Below the pieces are notes generated by a model. It saw only the letters and a list, made by a program, of their open reading frames with translations. It was not told the DNA's origin and did not search any database. The position numbers and the translations under genes were made by a program. A stretch of 27,660 bases of DNA from a virus. Positions 5,098-13,503 of this stretch are shown one piece after another (position 1 is the first letter of the stretch; every line of letters starts with the position of its first letter). The DNA lies in IMG/VR virus record IMGVR_UViG_3300021474_000026, positions 1-27,660 of that record. One strand, written 5' to 3'.

Positions 5098-5191
5098 TAT
5101 CATTCAGCTTTCCAAAGAAACAAATAAGATTCTTCATAAGGAGCCTATCAACCGCTCCCCGGAAGAAAAGGCCAAAGCGAAAGCTGAGCTA

Positions 5192-6787
5192 ATGGAAGCG
5201 CTAAAAGCGCTTGATGAGCTTGACGCGCGGAACCGCGCAGCCAACCCTTTTTGGCATTACACTCCCGTTACCGGCGAAATTGCGGGCGAGCGCCGTAGTT
5301 TCCTCAAGGAATTCCTGAAAGATGATGATATCCCGCCCAAACTCCATGGCGCGATAGACGTTCACCTATCAACCGCCTCAATCCGTGGCGCGTCCGGTGG
5401 CAACCAGAGCAGTAAAACCACCATTGGTTGCATCGAAGCCTTTATTAAGGCTACCGGCAGTCTCCCTTTCTGTTTTGATCCAACCCGAAAAGACTTCAAA
5501 TACACTTATCCTTCCCATCGACTTATTAGGAGCGGTCCTCAGCATGTCCGGGTCATAGGCGAGGACTACCAAAACGGTGTTTTGCGTAATTTGATTCCAA
5601 CTTATAGGAAATGGGCGCCGCGCGAGCATCTTATTGACGGGAATTGGGAGAAATCCTACTCAGCCGGTGAACAAACCTTGCGTTTGATCGATCCCAAGAC
5701 CAAACAAATCTGCGGAACTATCGAGTTTATGTCCAATAAGCAGGATTTAGGCACTTTCCAAGGCCCTCCGCGCCATATGCTTATTTTTGATGAAGAACCT
5801 GACCATGAGGTGTACAAAGAAAACCTCATGCGCTTCACAACTGCTAGCAGTCTTGATGTTTTATTTTGCATGACGCCCACCAAAGGCCTAAGTTGGACAT
5901 TTGACCTATTCACACGCGGTACTGATGAGATCGGCAACAATATCGATTGGTTTCAAATCGCCAGCGTATGCAACCCTTATGCCAATATCAAGGTTCTTCG
6001 CGAGATCCTTAAAGAGATGGAAAGCTATGAAGAGCTAAAAATGCGTCTCCTAGGCGAGTTCGTCTCTCTCTCCGGGCTTGTCTATGGCAAACTTTTCCAG
6101 CATTCAACCCATGTGATTAAGCCTTTTGAAACCGGATGCACTTGTGGCGCCGCCCGCGATACCCATACCGAATCCTGCCCCTACAATCAGTACATGGGCT
6201 TCATTGGAATCGATCCTCATATGGTCAAAGACTCCTGCGCTGTCATGTGTTTCATCGACCGGGAAGATAATTTCTATGTAGACACCTGCTACAAGCGCGG
6301 CGTTACCGTGGAAGAACTTAAACGTGACCTAACCCTTTTGAGCCAGGATCACCGTATCGTTAAGAATATAGCCGATCCTTCCAGCGATTCAAGTCTCACG
6401 ATCCATGACAACGTAAACATTTTCGAATTGATGAAACGTGGCAAGAACGCTCTGCGGAACCTAACCAAAGCCGATAAATTCCAAGGTTCGATAGCGGCCG
6501 GAATCTCAAATATCAAAGAACGCCTCAAACTTACCCGGACCGGCAAGCCCCGTTTATTTATCTTTGACCGACCAGAAAACAAACTTTTAATCAAAAGCTT
6601 TAAAACCCTACAACGTGAAACATGGGTTGATGAAGGTGAACGCGGCCAGAAAGACAAAATAGCCGAAGGTCTTCACGATCATCACGCTTGCGTCCGCTAT
6701 ATCCTTCAGCGCCGTTTCTCATGGCGCACAACCGAAGATCCAGTGATTAAGAACGAAATTCCCGATGACGAGTTGATCCTTGTTTAA
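5192..6787 (+). CDS. Terminase large subunit (packaging ATPase and nuclease)
   Basis: This is the DNA-packaging motor. The ATPase domain has a Walker A GGNQSSKT at 69-76 and a Walker B LIFDEEP with Asp200, Glu201 and Glu202, followed by a coupling CMTPTKG motif. The RNase H-like nuclease carries Asp341 in FIGIDPH, Asp395 in IADPSSD and Asp496 in GLHDHH, the three expected metal ligands. Between the domains Cys316, Cys318, His325 and Cys329 form a small zinc-knuckle-like insertion. The length, 531 residues, is normal. ATG 5192 has no good ribosome-binding site, and the same frame is open and coding-like back to a TAG at 5078-5080. The true N-terminus may therefore be longer, using an unusual start. 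Portal follows after a short AT-rich gap. Confidence 0.95.
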   Translation: MEALKALDELDARNRAANPFWHYTPVTGEIAGERRSFLKEFLKDDDIPPKLHGAIDVHLSTASIRGASGGNQSSKTTIGCIEAFIKATGSLPFCFDPTRKDFKYTYPSHRLIRSGPQHVRVIGEDYQNGVLRNLIPTYRKWAPREHLIDGNWEKSYSAGEQTLRLIDPKTKQICGTIEFMSNKQDLGTFQGPPRHMLIFDEEPDHEVYKENLMRFTTASSLDVLFCMTPTKGLSWTFDLFTRGTDEIGNNIDWFQIASVCNPYANIKVLREILKEMESYEELKMRLLGEFVSLSGLVYGKLFQHSTHVIKPFETGCTCGAARDTHTESCPYNQYMGFIGIDPHMVKDSCAVMCFIDREDNFYVDTCYKRGVTVEELKRDLTLLSQDHRIVKNIADPSSDSSLTIHDNVNIFELMKRGKNALRNLTKADKFQGSIAAGISNIKERLKLTRTGKPRLFIFDRPENKLLIKSFKTLQRETWVDEGERGQKDKIAEGLHDHHACVRYILQRRFSWRTTEDPVIKNEIPDDELILV

Positions 6788-6855
6788 TTTATATACATTT
6801 GCCTGTATATATGTATACAAAACGGTAAATTTTATACATATCTTAGGTGGTTCTC

Positions 6856-8814
6856 TTGTCTAGATCAGGCGAAAATTCAGGAACCGCTACTCCCCCTCCC
6901 GATAATCCGAGGAGTTCAAATGATATCAGGATCACGAAAAAGAGCCAGATCACTGACGCTTTATTGCTTGGACAGGGTCGTTTACTCTTCGACAATGCGA
7001 AAACAGGTCATCAATTATTCTTTGAGCGGATGCGCAAAGACATGGACCAATACGACGGGAAGTTCCAATCCGATGAGCGCAAGTATTCCGATATCCTCGG
7101 CGTTCCGCGCCTCTTCATCCCTAAAACTTTCGTCAATACACAGCGTATCGCCGTCGATGTCCTCGAATCGATCTTCTTCGAACCGAAAGGAATCGTCGAT
7201 GTGGAAGTCAACAAAGCGATCCCACTAGAGCATGTCAACCTCGTCAAGGTCCTTCTTAACCATAGACTGAGCGGACACCCTATCGATTTCTATCAGGAAG
7301 CCTATGAAGCCACAATCAACGCTGTTAGGAACATGATTTGTGTTTTCAAGGTTTGGCCTCAAGTTGAAACAGAAACCGTAACTGAGCAGAGAATTCAGAA
7401 TAACCAACTTGAGGATGGAACCAAATACCAAACCTACGTTGACGCGAAAGTAAAGAAAATAAAGTATTTCGAGCCTCGAATCGAATGCGTCCCTCCCGAA
7501 GATTTGTATTTCTCAAAACGCGCTACTTGGAAGAATTATTATAAGTATCCATTGATTCATAGGTACAAACGGACCAGGGCAGAATGCAGACTTTTAGGCT
7601 ACAAAAACATTGATTTTGTAGCAGAAGTACACATGGAAGACCAGCTAAACGATGTGGTCAAGTATCAGCGCAGGCAGGATTATCAAACACTTTTTAACGA
7701 TGCCACCGAAGTGCAGGACCAGGAGGAAGTTTGGGTATTTGAAGTCTGGGATTTCATGCCGGACGAGGACGGTAAACTTAAAAGCGGCTCCTACATACTC
7801 CTAGGGGACCAGCTCAACGCAACGGTGGTGGGTCGCGGCTGGGTGGAGAACGATCTACCCTACCGCTTCTCGCCTTTTGAACATAATCGTCCGCCAATCA
7901 TTTTGGGCGAAGCTTACCCTGAGCCGCATAGGCTTGAAGGTAAGTCTTATCCGCAAATTACAGAAGCATTACAGAAGGAAACCAATGCGCAGAGAAACCA
8001 GGAAAGAGAGGCGATTGCTAGGGACCTTAGGCGAACCATGTACATCAATCGTGATAGTAACGTTGACCTTCTCGCTCTTACTAATCGCCGTATTGGTTCT
8101 TACGTTCTAGGGGACGGACCGGCCAGTGAAGCGATGCAGGAGATCCCTACCAACAACTCAGCGGCGATCCTTTCACGTACTCAGGCTCGCACGGATAATG
8201 ATTACGCGGAGACGGGCCTACCGCCCTTACTCCAAGGCCAGGACACCAACTCCGAAAGCGCCACCGAATCGAGCAACCAGCTAACCAACGCCAACAAGAA
8301 AATAGCCTTTGTTATAAAAAATCTTGCTTATTCAGCTTTCCTACCCGTATTCCGATTCCTTCTCCGATTGGAGCAAGCCTATGAAACCGAAGAATACATT
8401 CGTGACGTTGCTGGAAAATATTTTGGTCCGCTTATTTGGGATAGTGGAATTCCTCCTCGTACTGCTATTCAGGGCGATTTTGATTTGCAAGTCAATATCG
8501 GGGTCAACAAACAGGCGCAAATGAACCAGTTTTTGCTTATGATGGATCGGGCAACGCAAGCCAATCAAGCGACCGGCCAACTTCTACAGATGCGCGTCCT
8601 TCCTCCCCAGAAAGCTACTTTTATCGATCCCGTTAAAATCTTCAAGCAAGTTTTGCCTCTTGTCGGCGTTCAGAAGCCCGACGAGTTCGATTTACCGGGG
8701 ATGGCTCCTCCCATCGAGCAGGGAGCGCCTCAAGGGGGGCAAGCTTCCCCTCCTGCCCCGATTTTGAATACAGCAGCCCAGAACGGGAACATGATTCCCA
8801 CGGCACCGGCTTAA
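6856..8814 (+). CDS. Portal protein
   Basis: The product forms the dodecameric ring at the capsid vertex through which DNA passes. The family shows in the RMRKDMDQYDGKF/KFVNTQRI-type N-terminal region, the central PRIEC.PPEDLYF-like segment and the long SESATESSNQLTNANKKIAF helix. The latter is the conserved portal stem region of podoviruses. The C-terminal 60 residues are Pro/Gln/Ala-rich. The reading frame is open from GTG 6847, but AGGTGG at 6845-6850 places initiation at TTG 6856, giving about 652 residues. It lies directly after the terminase and before scaffold and capsid genes, the standard order. The downstream gene starts 19 bases after its stop. Confidence 0.9.
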   Translation: MSRSGENSGTATPPPDNPRSSNDIRITKKSQITDALLLGQGRLLFDNAKTGHQLFFERMRKDMDQYDGKFQSDERKYSDILGVPRLFIPKTFVNTQRIAVDVLESIFFEPKGIVDVEVNKAIPLEHVNLVKVLLNHRLSGHPIDFYQEAYEATINAVRNMICVFKVWPQVETETVTEQRIQNNQLEDGTKYQTYVDAKVKKIKYFEPRIECVPPEDLYFSKRATWKNYYKYPLIHRYKRTRAECRLLGYKNIDFVAEVHMEDQLNDVVKYQRRQDYQTLFNDATEVQDQEEVWVFEVWDFMPDEDGKLKSGSYILLGDQLNATVVGRGWVENDLPYRFSPFEHNRPPIILGEAYPEPHRLEGKSYPQITEALQKETNAQRNQEREAIARDLRRTMYINRDSNVDLLALTNRRIGSYVLGDGPASEAMQEIPTNNSAAILSRTQARTDNDYAETGLPPLLQGQDTNSESATESSNQLTNANKKIAFVIKNLAYSAFLPVFRFLLRLEQAYETEEYIRDVAGKYFGPLIWDSGIPPRTAIQGDFDLQVNIGVNKQAQMNQFLLMMDRATQANQATGQLLQMRVLPPQKATFIDPVKIFKQVLPLVGVQKPDEFDLPGMAPPIEQGAPQGGQASPPAPILNTAAQNGNMIPTAPA

Positions 8815-8832
8815 GATCAATCGATTGACTCT

Positions 8833-9174
8833 ATGATTAATTTCCCAGACAAGGATATTAAAGTCTTAGAAGCTCAAGCATTTGCTGGCGATAAAGCAAA
8901 GAGCGTAAGAGATTCTAAGGAATGGGCATGGATCAAACAATTTATTTTGGGGGCCTTGCATGATCAGGCCGTCAACACTTTAAAGAACGCCAAGACCGAT
9001 GAAGACCGAATGAGAGCGCAGCAGATGTTTTTGGCGGCAGACAAGCCCGAAGGGCTTCTAGATTTTTTAATTTCCCAGGGAGACGCGGCTATCGCATCCC
9101 TCAAGGAACTAGAGAGTCAGGCATCGAACGATGCTAATCCGACCCTAGATAATCAGGAGGACATATATGCCTAG
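8833..9174 (+). CDS. Hypothetical head-region protein (113 aa)
   Basis: The product is a soluble, mainly helical protein starting MINFPDKDIKVLEAQAFAGD, with a long charged helix (VNTLKNAKTDEDRMRAQQMF). The acidic C-terminus ends near DNQEDIYA. No ribosome-binding site of note precedes ATG 8833. Its position between portal and scaffold is often taken by small accessory head or scaffold-partner proteins. The last bases contain the strong AGGAGG used by the next gene, so the two are coupled. I do not recognise a family. Confidence 0.7.
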   Translation: MINFPDKDIKVLEAQAFAGDKAKSVRDSKEWAWIKQFILGALHDQAVNTLKNAKTDEDRMRAQQMFLAADKPEGLLDFLISQGDAAIASLKELESQASNDANPTLDNQEDIYA

Positions 9175-10360
9175 AGGTAGACCAGTAGGAAGCAAGAATG
9201 TATCAAAAATTGAAATCCCAGTGATTCATCCTATTAATTCCAATCCCGGAGATACAAGAGCAATTAGTCTTGGAGTTCGTACCGCCATTGTTGATAAGCC
9301 ACCACAAGCGGGAGTAGCGAATGAGGGTATTTTCGCGGTTAAACAAACCCCTGGCGATGAGGATATGAGTACAACACAAAAACTATTCGGTGATGTCAGG
9401 GCAGCATTTGAGGAAGGAGATGCAAGCGAAGTCAGCCAATCACCCGCTGAATTGCCACCGTTGCCTCCCGTCCAGCATGTCCAGCAGACACCAGAAGAAC
9501 CGATTTCAGAAGAAACGCCAGAAGTCCCGGCACCGACGAAACCAAACGCCCAAACTGAGGGAGATGATTTCATCGATTGGGATAAGCTGGCGGGCAAGAA
9601 AGTAAGACTCAAAGTTGATGGAAAAGAAGTCATTGCCACCGCCGAAGACCTTAAAAAGTATTCGGATCAGGAGCAAATCAAAAGGCACTTGGCAGAGGCA
9701 GCGGATAAAGTAGGTGACGAACGCAGGAAATTAGCAGAAGAACGACGGCAAATTCAGGAATTGAGGAATCAACGGCAAGACCAATACCAGGCACCATTGC
9801 AGAATGGTCAACCTTATCAACAGACTTATCAAGGTCTTCCACAAGGACTACCGAATCAAATTCCTCAGCCTGATTATTCAAATCCGGTTCTTCAACGCAT
9901 TCAATTTCTTGAGCAGCAACTACAGCAGATGTCAAACAATACTGCGCCCGTCATTTATCAATCAAACCGCATTGCATTGGATCAGAGTTTAAAAGCTAGA
10001 GGATTCAATGATTTCAATGATCTATGGCCTGAGATAGTAGCCAATACCAGCCCGCAACTTATCCAAGAAATGAATGGAAATGAGATGCGAGCAGCGGAAT
10101 TGACCTATTTCCAGATAAAGGCGAAACAAGGAACAAGGCCACAACAGGTACAGCAAGCGCCTCAAATTGTTCCACGTAGAATAGAAACCCCAGTTCCTAT
10201 TCCCGCCGTTCAAATTGACGGAGGCTCAGGAAGCATGGGCGCAAACAATGATGATTCCGCAGGGAATTATCGACAGGCATTCCGTAGGGCCGTGGCTTTG
10301 GTTGACGACCGGGAAGCCTGGAATGAGGTTTTAAGACAGAAAGGCGTTTTGCCTTCCTGA
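9167..10360 (+). CDS. Capsid assembly scaffolding protein (probable)
   Basis: AGGAGG at 9156-9161 precedes ATG 9167. The 397-residue product is almost wholly hydrophilic. It has an AT-hook-like N-terminus (PRGRPVGSKN), an acidic/Pro-rich stretch (100-130) and a small KVRLKVDGKEV motif near 143-160. A coiled coil at about 165-205 (EERRQIQELRNQR) leads into a Gln/Pro-rich tract (205-260). This disordered, coiled-coil make-up and position just upstream of the major capsid gene are typical of podovirus scaffolds, which guide capsid assembly and then leave. The short VDGKEVIATAEDLKKY segment recurs in many phage scaffolds. Function is inferred from position and composition. Confidence 0.75.
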   Translation: MPRGRPVGSKNVSKIEIPVIHPINSNPGDTRAISLGVRTAIVDKPPQAGVANEGIFAVKQTPGDEDMSTTQKLFGDVRAAFEEGDASEVSQSPAELPPLPPVQHVQQTPEEPISEETPEVPAPTKPNAQTEGDDFIDWDKLAGKKVRLKVDGKEVIATAEDLKKYSDQEQIKRHLAEAADKVGDERRKLAEERRQIQELRNQRQDQYQAPLQNGQPYQQTYQGLPQGLPNQIPQPDYSNPVLQRIQFLEQQLQQMSNNTAPVIYQSNRIALDQSLKARGFNDFNDLWPEIVANTSPQLIQEMNGNEMRAAELTYFQIKAKQGTRPQQVQQAPQIVPRRIETPVPIPAVQIDGGSGSMGANNDDSAGNYRQAFRRAVALVDDREAWNEVLRQKGVLPS

Positions 10361-10384
10361 AATTCAGATAAGAGGTAAATTAAA

Positions 10385-11281
10385 ATGGCAGCTCCCACAA
10401 ATACATATCAGACGTACCAGGCGAAAGGTATTCGCGAGGATTTGATCGATATTATCGTCAATATTTCTCCGACGAAAACGCCGGTCCTTTCGATGACTGA
10501 ATCCGTTCGCGCCTTCTCGACTCTTCACGAATGGCAGACGGATGCTTTGAACGCTCCTTCCGCGAATGCATCTATTGAAGGAAATGATAGCTCGGCCACC
10601 GCAGTAACGCCGACGACCCGTCTTAATAATGATACTCAGATCCTAACCAAGAACTTTATTATCTCTGGTACGGAAGAGATCGTTCGTAAAGCCGGACGCG
10701 CCTCTGAAATCGGGTACCAAGTTCAGAAATTGACCAAAGAGCTTGCAACCGATATCGAGTATGCGCTTGTCATCAATACGGCAGCGGTTACCGGAGCATC
10801 CGCGACCGCTCGGCAGATGGAAGGTATTGCTGGATGGGTGACGACTAATGTCAATTCAGCGACGGCGAATCGAGCTTTGACGACTTCAATCCTTGATTCT
10901 CTCCTGGAAACCATTTGGCTTGCTGGCGGTGATCCGGACGTGATCCTGGTCGGTGGAACCGAGAAAATAGCGATTGCTGGATTTACGTCCAACACTCGTT
11001 ACATTTCGGCAGAAGCGGCGAAAGTTGTGAATGCGGTCGATATTTATCAATCGAGCTTCGGAACGCTCAAAACCGTTCTTTCGCATGTGATCCAAAATAA
11101 CTTGGCGAATACCTTGTTCTGTTTGGATATGAGCTATTGGCGTAAAGCATGGCTTCGTCCAGTCGGATTGGCAGAACTAGCCCGGACTGGAGACGCTCGT
11201 AAATTCCAGCTTGTAGCGGAATTGACTCTCGAAAGCCTGAATCAAGCGGCTTCGGGAACGGCGACACAGCTACTTAATTAA
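10385..11281 (+). CDS. Major capsid protein, SU10/DUF5309 type
   Basis: The 298-residue protein starts with TYQAKGIREDLIDIIVNISPTKTPVLSM (11-38) and continues with STLHEWQTDALNAPSANASIEG. This is the highly conserved N-terminal region of the DUF5309 / SU10-type major head protein family (HK97 fold). The later sections (AGWVTTNVNSA, DPDVILVGG, RKFQLVAELTLESLNQAA) fit the family core and C-terminal strand. A purine-rich AGAGG site precedes ATG 10385. It is codon-adapted with higher GC than the genes after it and is followed at once by a hairpin terminator candidate, as expected for the most abundant virion protein. Confidence 0.93.
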   Translation: MAAPTNTYQTYQAKGIREDLIDIIVNISPTKTPVLSMTESVRAFSTLHEWQTDALNAPSANASIEGNDSSATAVTPTTRLNNDTQILTKNFIISGTEEIVRKAGRASEIGYQVQKLTKELATDIEYALVINTAAVTGASATARQMEGIAGWVTTNVNSATANRALTTSILDSLLETIWLAGGDPDVILVGGTEKIAIAGFTSNTRYISAEAAKVVNAVDIYQSSFGTLKTVLSHVIQNNLANTLFCLDMSYWRKAWLRPVGLAELARTGDARKFQLVAELTLESLNQAASGTATQLLN

Positions 11282-11299
11282 GGAATTGAACTAAGGGGG

Positions 11300-11322
11300 G
11301 CGGGAGAGTGTAGGGCTCCCGC
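11300..11322 (+). terminator. Hairpin after the major capsid gene, probable terminator or attenuator
   Basis: GCGGGAG at 11300-11306 pairs perfectly with CTCCCGC at 11316-11322 around a 9-base loop, giving a GC-rich 7-bp stem 18 bases after the capsid stop. The following sequence (TCCCTCATGTTCTTT) has only a broken T-run, so termination may be partial. Partial termination here would give high capsid and lower tail expression. Confidence 0.55.
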
Positions 11323-11342
11323 TCCCTCATGTTCTTTAAAAT

Positions 11343-11660
11343 ATGATTTTACGCTCATCGCGCTTAAAAGAAGAAACGATTATTACTGAAGGAAAAGACG
11401 GTATTACGATGCAAAAGATCGTGAATCTTGAACCCGTTTTAGCGAATAATTATTTGCAGAAAAAAGAATTAAATAATGGATTTACCAAAGATAGATCTAT
11501 GAGAAAGATAGCCTCAATTCCTTTTGAAACATGGCTGAATTTAACTCAGAGATTTCCTGAATTGTTGTTAGGCGATAAAGAGTTAAAAGAAAAGACTTTG
11601 AATAAGTGGCTCCATAGTGAAGAAGGGAAAATGTTTTGGTCAGTGGAAAAAGGCGTCTAG
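11343..11660 (+). CDS. Small neck/virion-associated protein (105 aa)
   Basis: The C-terminal half reads ASIPFETWLNLTQRFPELLL and then NKWLHSEEGKMFWSVEKGV. It matches a recurrent short phage protein with the pattern IPxxxxxDLxxxG...KxWLNDxDNRxFRTRPGxV, encoded just downstream of the capsid gene in many podoviruses. The role is not established; a neck or capsid-accessory function is inferred from position. ATG 11343 lacks a clear ribosome-binding site, and ATG 11409 is an alternative start. The stop overlaps the next gene's GTG (TAGTG). Confidence 0.65.
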   Translation: MILRSSRLKEETIITEGKDGITMQKIVNLEPVLANNYLQKKELNNGFTKDRSMRKIASIPFETWLNLTQRFPELLLGDKELKEKTLNKWLHSEEGKMFWSVEKGV

Positions 11661-12337
11661 TGAATATAAAAGATATCGATATCGATATCCTTCTGCCTAC
11701 TTCGAAAAAGTTGGATAGGTTAGATAATTTGCTTTGCCAAATTTATGCATGCCTGAATTCAGGGCTTAAGACACGTGTAACTATTGGCATGACAGGCGAT
11801 TACCGAGAACTTTACGCAAGGTTGACGAAAGATCAGATCGATAAAATAAGATTCATAAAAGATTGCCCAGAAGGAGGCGAGGTAGGACATCCGGCTTTAA
11901 AGTATATGCTTGAGAATTTCGATTATTCCGATTGGATTACATTCGTAAATGACGATGATTGCACTCCGTCATGGGCACTTAAGCATCTTTGGGATAAGAG
12001 AGAAGGCGTCTCAATGGTATTGGGCCAAGCTATTGGCGTTTCACGTGAACGGCATTTCAATTTGTCAGCTTGGAAGTTGGGGCCAATGCCGGATATTTCA
12101 ATTAATCACATTTGCGCCGGGAATGGAATTTACAACATGCGATCACTTGAGAAACTTCCCAAGCCATGGTGGAATTTAATTAGAACTGGTGATTATGATT
12201 TTGTTAAACGAATGGAGAAACATTTTCCGTATAAAATCATTCCCAGCGTGGTTCTGATGCTTTCATTCGCTGAGTTATCGAATCTTGGCGTTGAATTCAA
12301 TTTCAATTTTAACAAGGCTTACGGTAAGATTTTGTGA
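11660..12337 (+). CDS. GT-A / family-2-like glycosyltransferase
   Basis: The product starts with DIDIDILLPTSKKLDRLDNL, a nucleotide-binding strand-loop-helix typical of family 2 glycosyltransferases. It then has FVNDDDCTPSWAL with Asp98-Asp100 as the metal- and sugar-nucleotide-binding DxD. Further on are CAGNGIYNMRSLEKL and a TGDYDFVKRM acidic region that could supply the catalytic base. About 225 residues is a minimal GT-A domain without membrane helices, so it acts in the cytoplasm. The start is GTG 11660, overlapping the previous stop; an ATG at 11636 is open but would overlap more. It is paired with a second glycosyltransferase. Acceptor unknown: virion protein, DNA or host glycan. Confidence 0.75.
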   Translation: MNIKDIDIDILLPTSKKLDRLDNLLCQIYACLNSGLKTRVTIGMTGDYRELYARLTKDQIDKIRFIKDCPEGGEVGHPALKYMLENFDYSDWITFVNDDDCTPSWALKHLWDKREGVSMVLGQAIGVSRERHFNLSAWKLGPMPDISINHICAGNGIYNMRSLEKLPKPWWNLIRTGDYDFVKRMEKHFPYKIIPSVVLMLSFAELSNLGVEFNFNFNKAYGKIL

Positions 12338-13503
12338 AGAAAATTTCAGTTTTCAGGAATGAAAATGGCGGCTGTGATTTCTATCGCGCATGGCTTCCTA
12401 TCAATACAGCAATGAAAAATGGCGCTTGGAACATGAAAGAGATTTGGGCGTCCAATCTTCTTTTCGAGATTTCAAATAACACGGATAGATTCCTTGAAGT
12501 GATGAATAGTGATATCTATCTGATTCAGCGTTTGGCCGGGGAAAAATTAATCAAACGCATTCGAAGCTTTGCCGCGGAATGCAAGCTTTCACCTAAAATT
12601 ATTATTGACCATGATGATGACGTTTTCAATGTTTCGCCACTTTCCAATCATTATTGGGAATACGGAACCAAGGAAATAAAAATAGTTCATGACGGTAAAA
12701 TCATTCACGAATGGAAAGATGGCGTTAATATAGACATCAAGAAAAATATAAAAGTGTTGGATGAAGTTAAAACAACGTTAGGCCATGCGGATATGGTGAC
12801 GGTAACTACCGATATTTTGGCCGATGTTTTTCGTCAATATAACGACAATGTGAAAGTTCTTCAAAATTGTCTAGATCTCAATCAGTGGAATCGACTTGAT
12901 GTCAAACGCAAGAATCCTGATGAAGTGAGGATTTGCTGGGCTGGCGGCCATTCCCATTGGGAAGATTTGTATCTTATTCGTGAACCACTTCGAGAGATTG
13001 GCGAAAAATATCAGAACGTAAAAATTATCATGGTCGGATATATGCCTCAGGGAATGAAGAAACATTTTAGAGAAGGTCAAATCGAATTCCATGAATGGGT
13101 TGAAACTCCCGCACATCCATTCCGCATGGCAGCGCTCGATATTGATATTGCCCTGATTCCTTTGGCTGAAACACCTTTCAATAGATCCAAGAGCGCTATC
13201 AAATGGATGGAGTTTGGAGCCTTAGAAATTCCTTCCGTCACTTCTTTTGTTCCACCTTATAGTGAAATAAAATCAGATGAATACCTGAATAATGGAATTT
13301 TCATAGATGGGAATGACAAAAATGGATGGATCAAGGGACTTGAACTTTTAATTGAAAATCATGAATTGAGAAAACAACTTGGAAAGAATGCGCGCGAATT
13401 CGTGAAAAATAATTTCGATATCAACACCCAATATAATCAATGGGTCAAAGCTTATGAGGAGGTCCAATGCCCGTCGTCATCCCACCTAACCCGAACCTCC
13501 TAG
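12334..13503 (+). CDS. GT-B / family-4-like glycosyltransferase
   Basis: GTG 12334 overlaps the preceding stop (GTGA). The N-terminal Rossmann-like domain has GGCDFYRAWLP (12-22), then IIIDHDDDVFNVSP (90-103), a layout seen in phage-encoded GT4 relatives. The C-terminal domain has EVRICWAGGHSHWED and then SAIKWMEFGALEIPSV with Lys290 and Glu293. This is the GT4 sugar-nucleotide-binding KxxEFxAxxxPxV motif. About 389 residues is normal for GT-B enzymes. The last 37 bases overlap the head-tail adaptor gene, whose strong ribosome-binding site lies inside this gene. With the GT-A enzyme it forms a two-gene glycosylation cassette inside the head module. Confidence 0.8.
   Translation: MKKISVFRNENGGCDFYRAWLPINTAMKNGAWNMKEIWASNLLFEISNNTDRFLEVMNSDIYLIQRLAGEKLIKRIRSFAAECKLSPKIIIDHDDDVFNVSPLSNHYWEYGTKEIKIVHDGKIIHEWKDGVNIDIKKNIKVLDEVKTTLGHADMVTVTTDILADVFRQYNDNVKVLQNCLDLNQWNRLDVKRKNPDEVRICWAGGHSHWEDLYLIREPLREIGEKYQNVKIIMVGYMPQGMKKHFREGQIEFHEWVETPAHPFRMAALDIDIALIPLAETPFNRSKSAIKWMEFGALEIPSVTSFVPPYSEIKSDEYLNNGIFIDGNDKNGWIKGLELLIENHELRKQLGKNAREFVKNNFDINTQYNQWVKAYEEVQCPSSSHLTRTS

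Noticed and set aside
9226-9639. Reverse-strand 137-codon frame inside the scaffold gene
   Set aside because: It mirrors the Pro/Ala/Glu-rich composition of the scaffold as Ser/Gly-rich sequence, which produces long open antisense frames without meaning.
10341-10355. AAGGC-GTTTT-GCCTT hairpin at the end of the scaffold gene as a terminator
   Set aside because: Only 5 bp with no T-run, and termination here would separate scaffold from capsid expression without an apparent promoter for the capsid gene.
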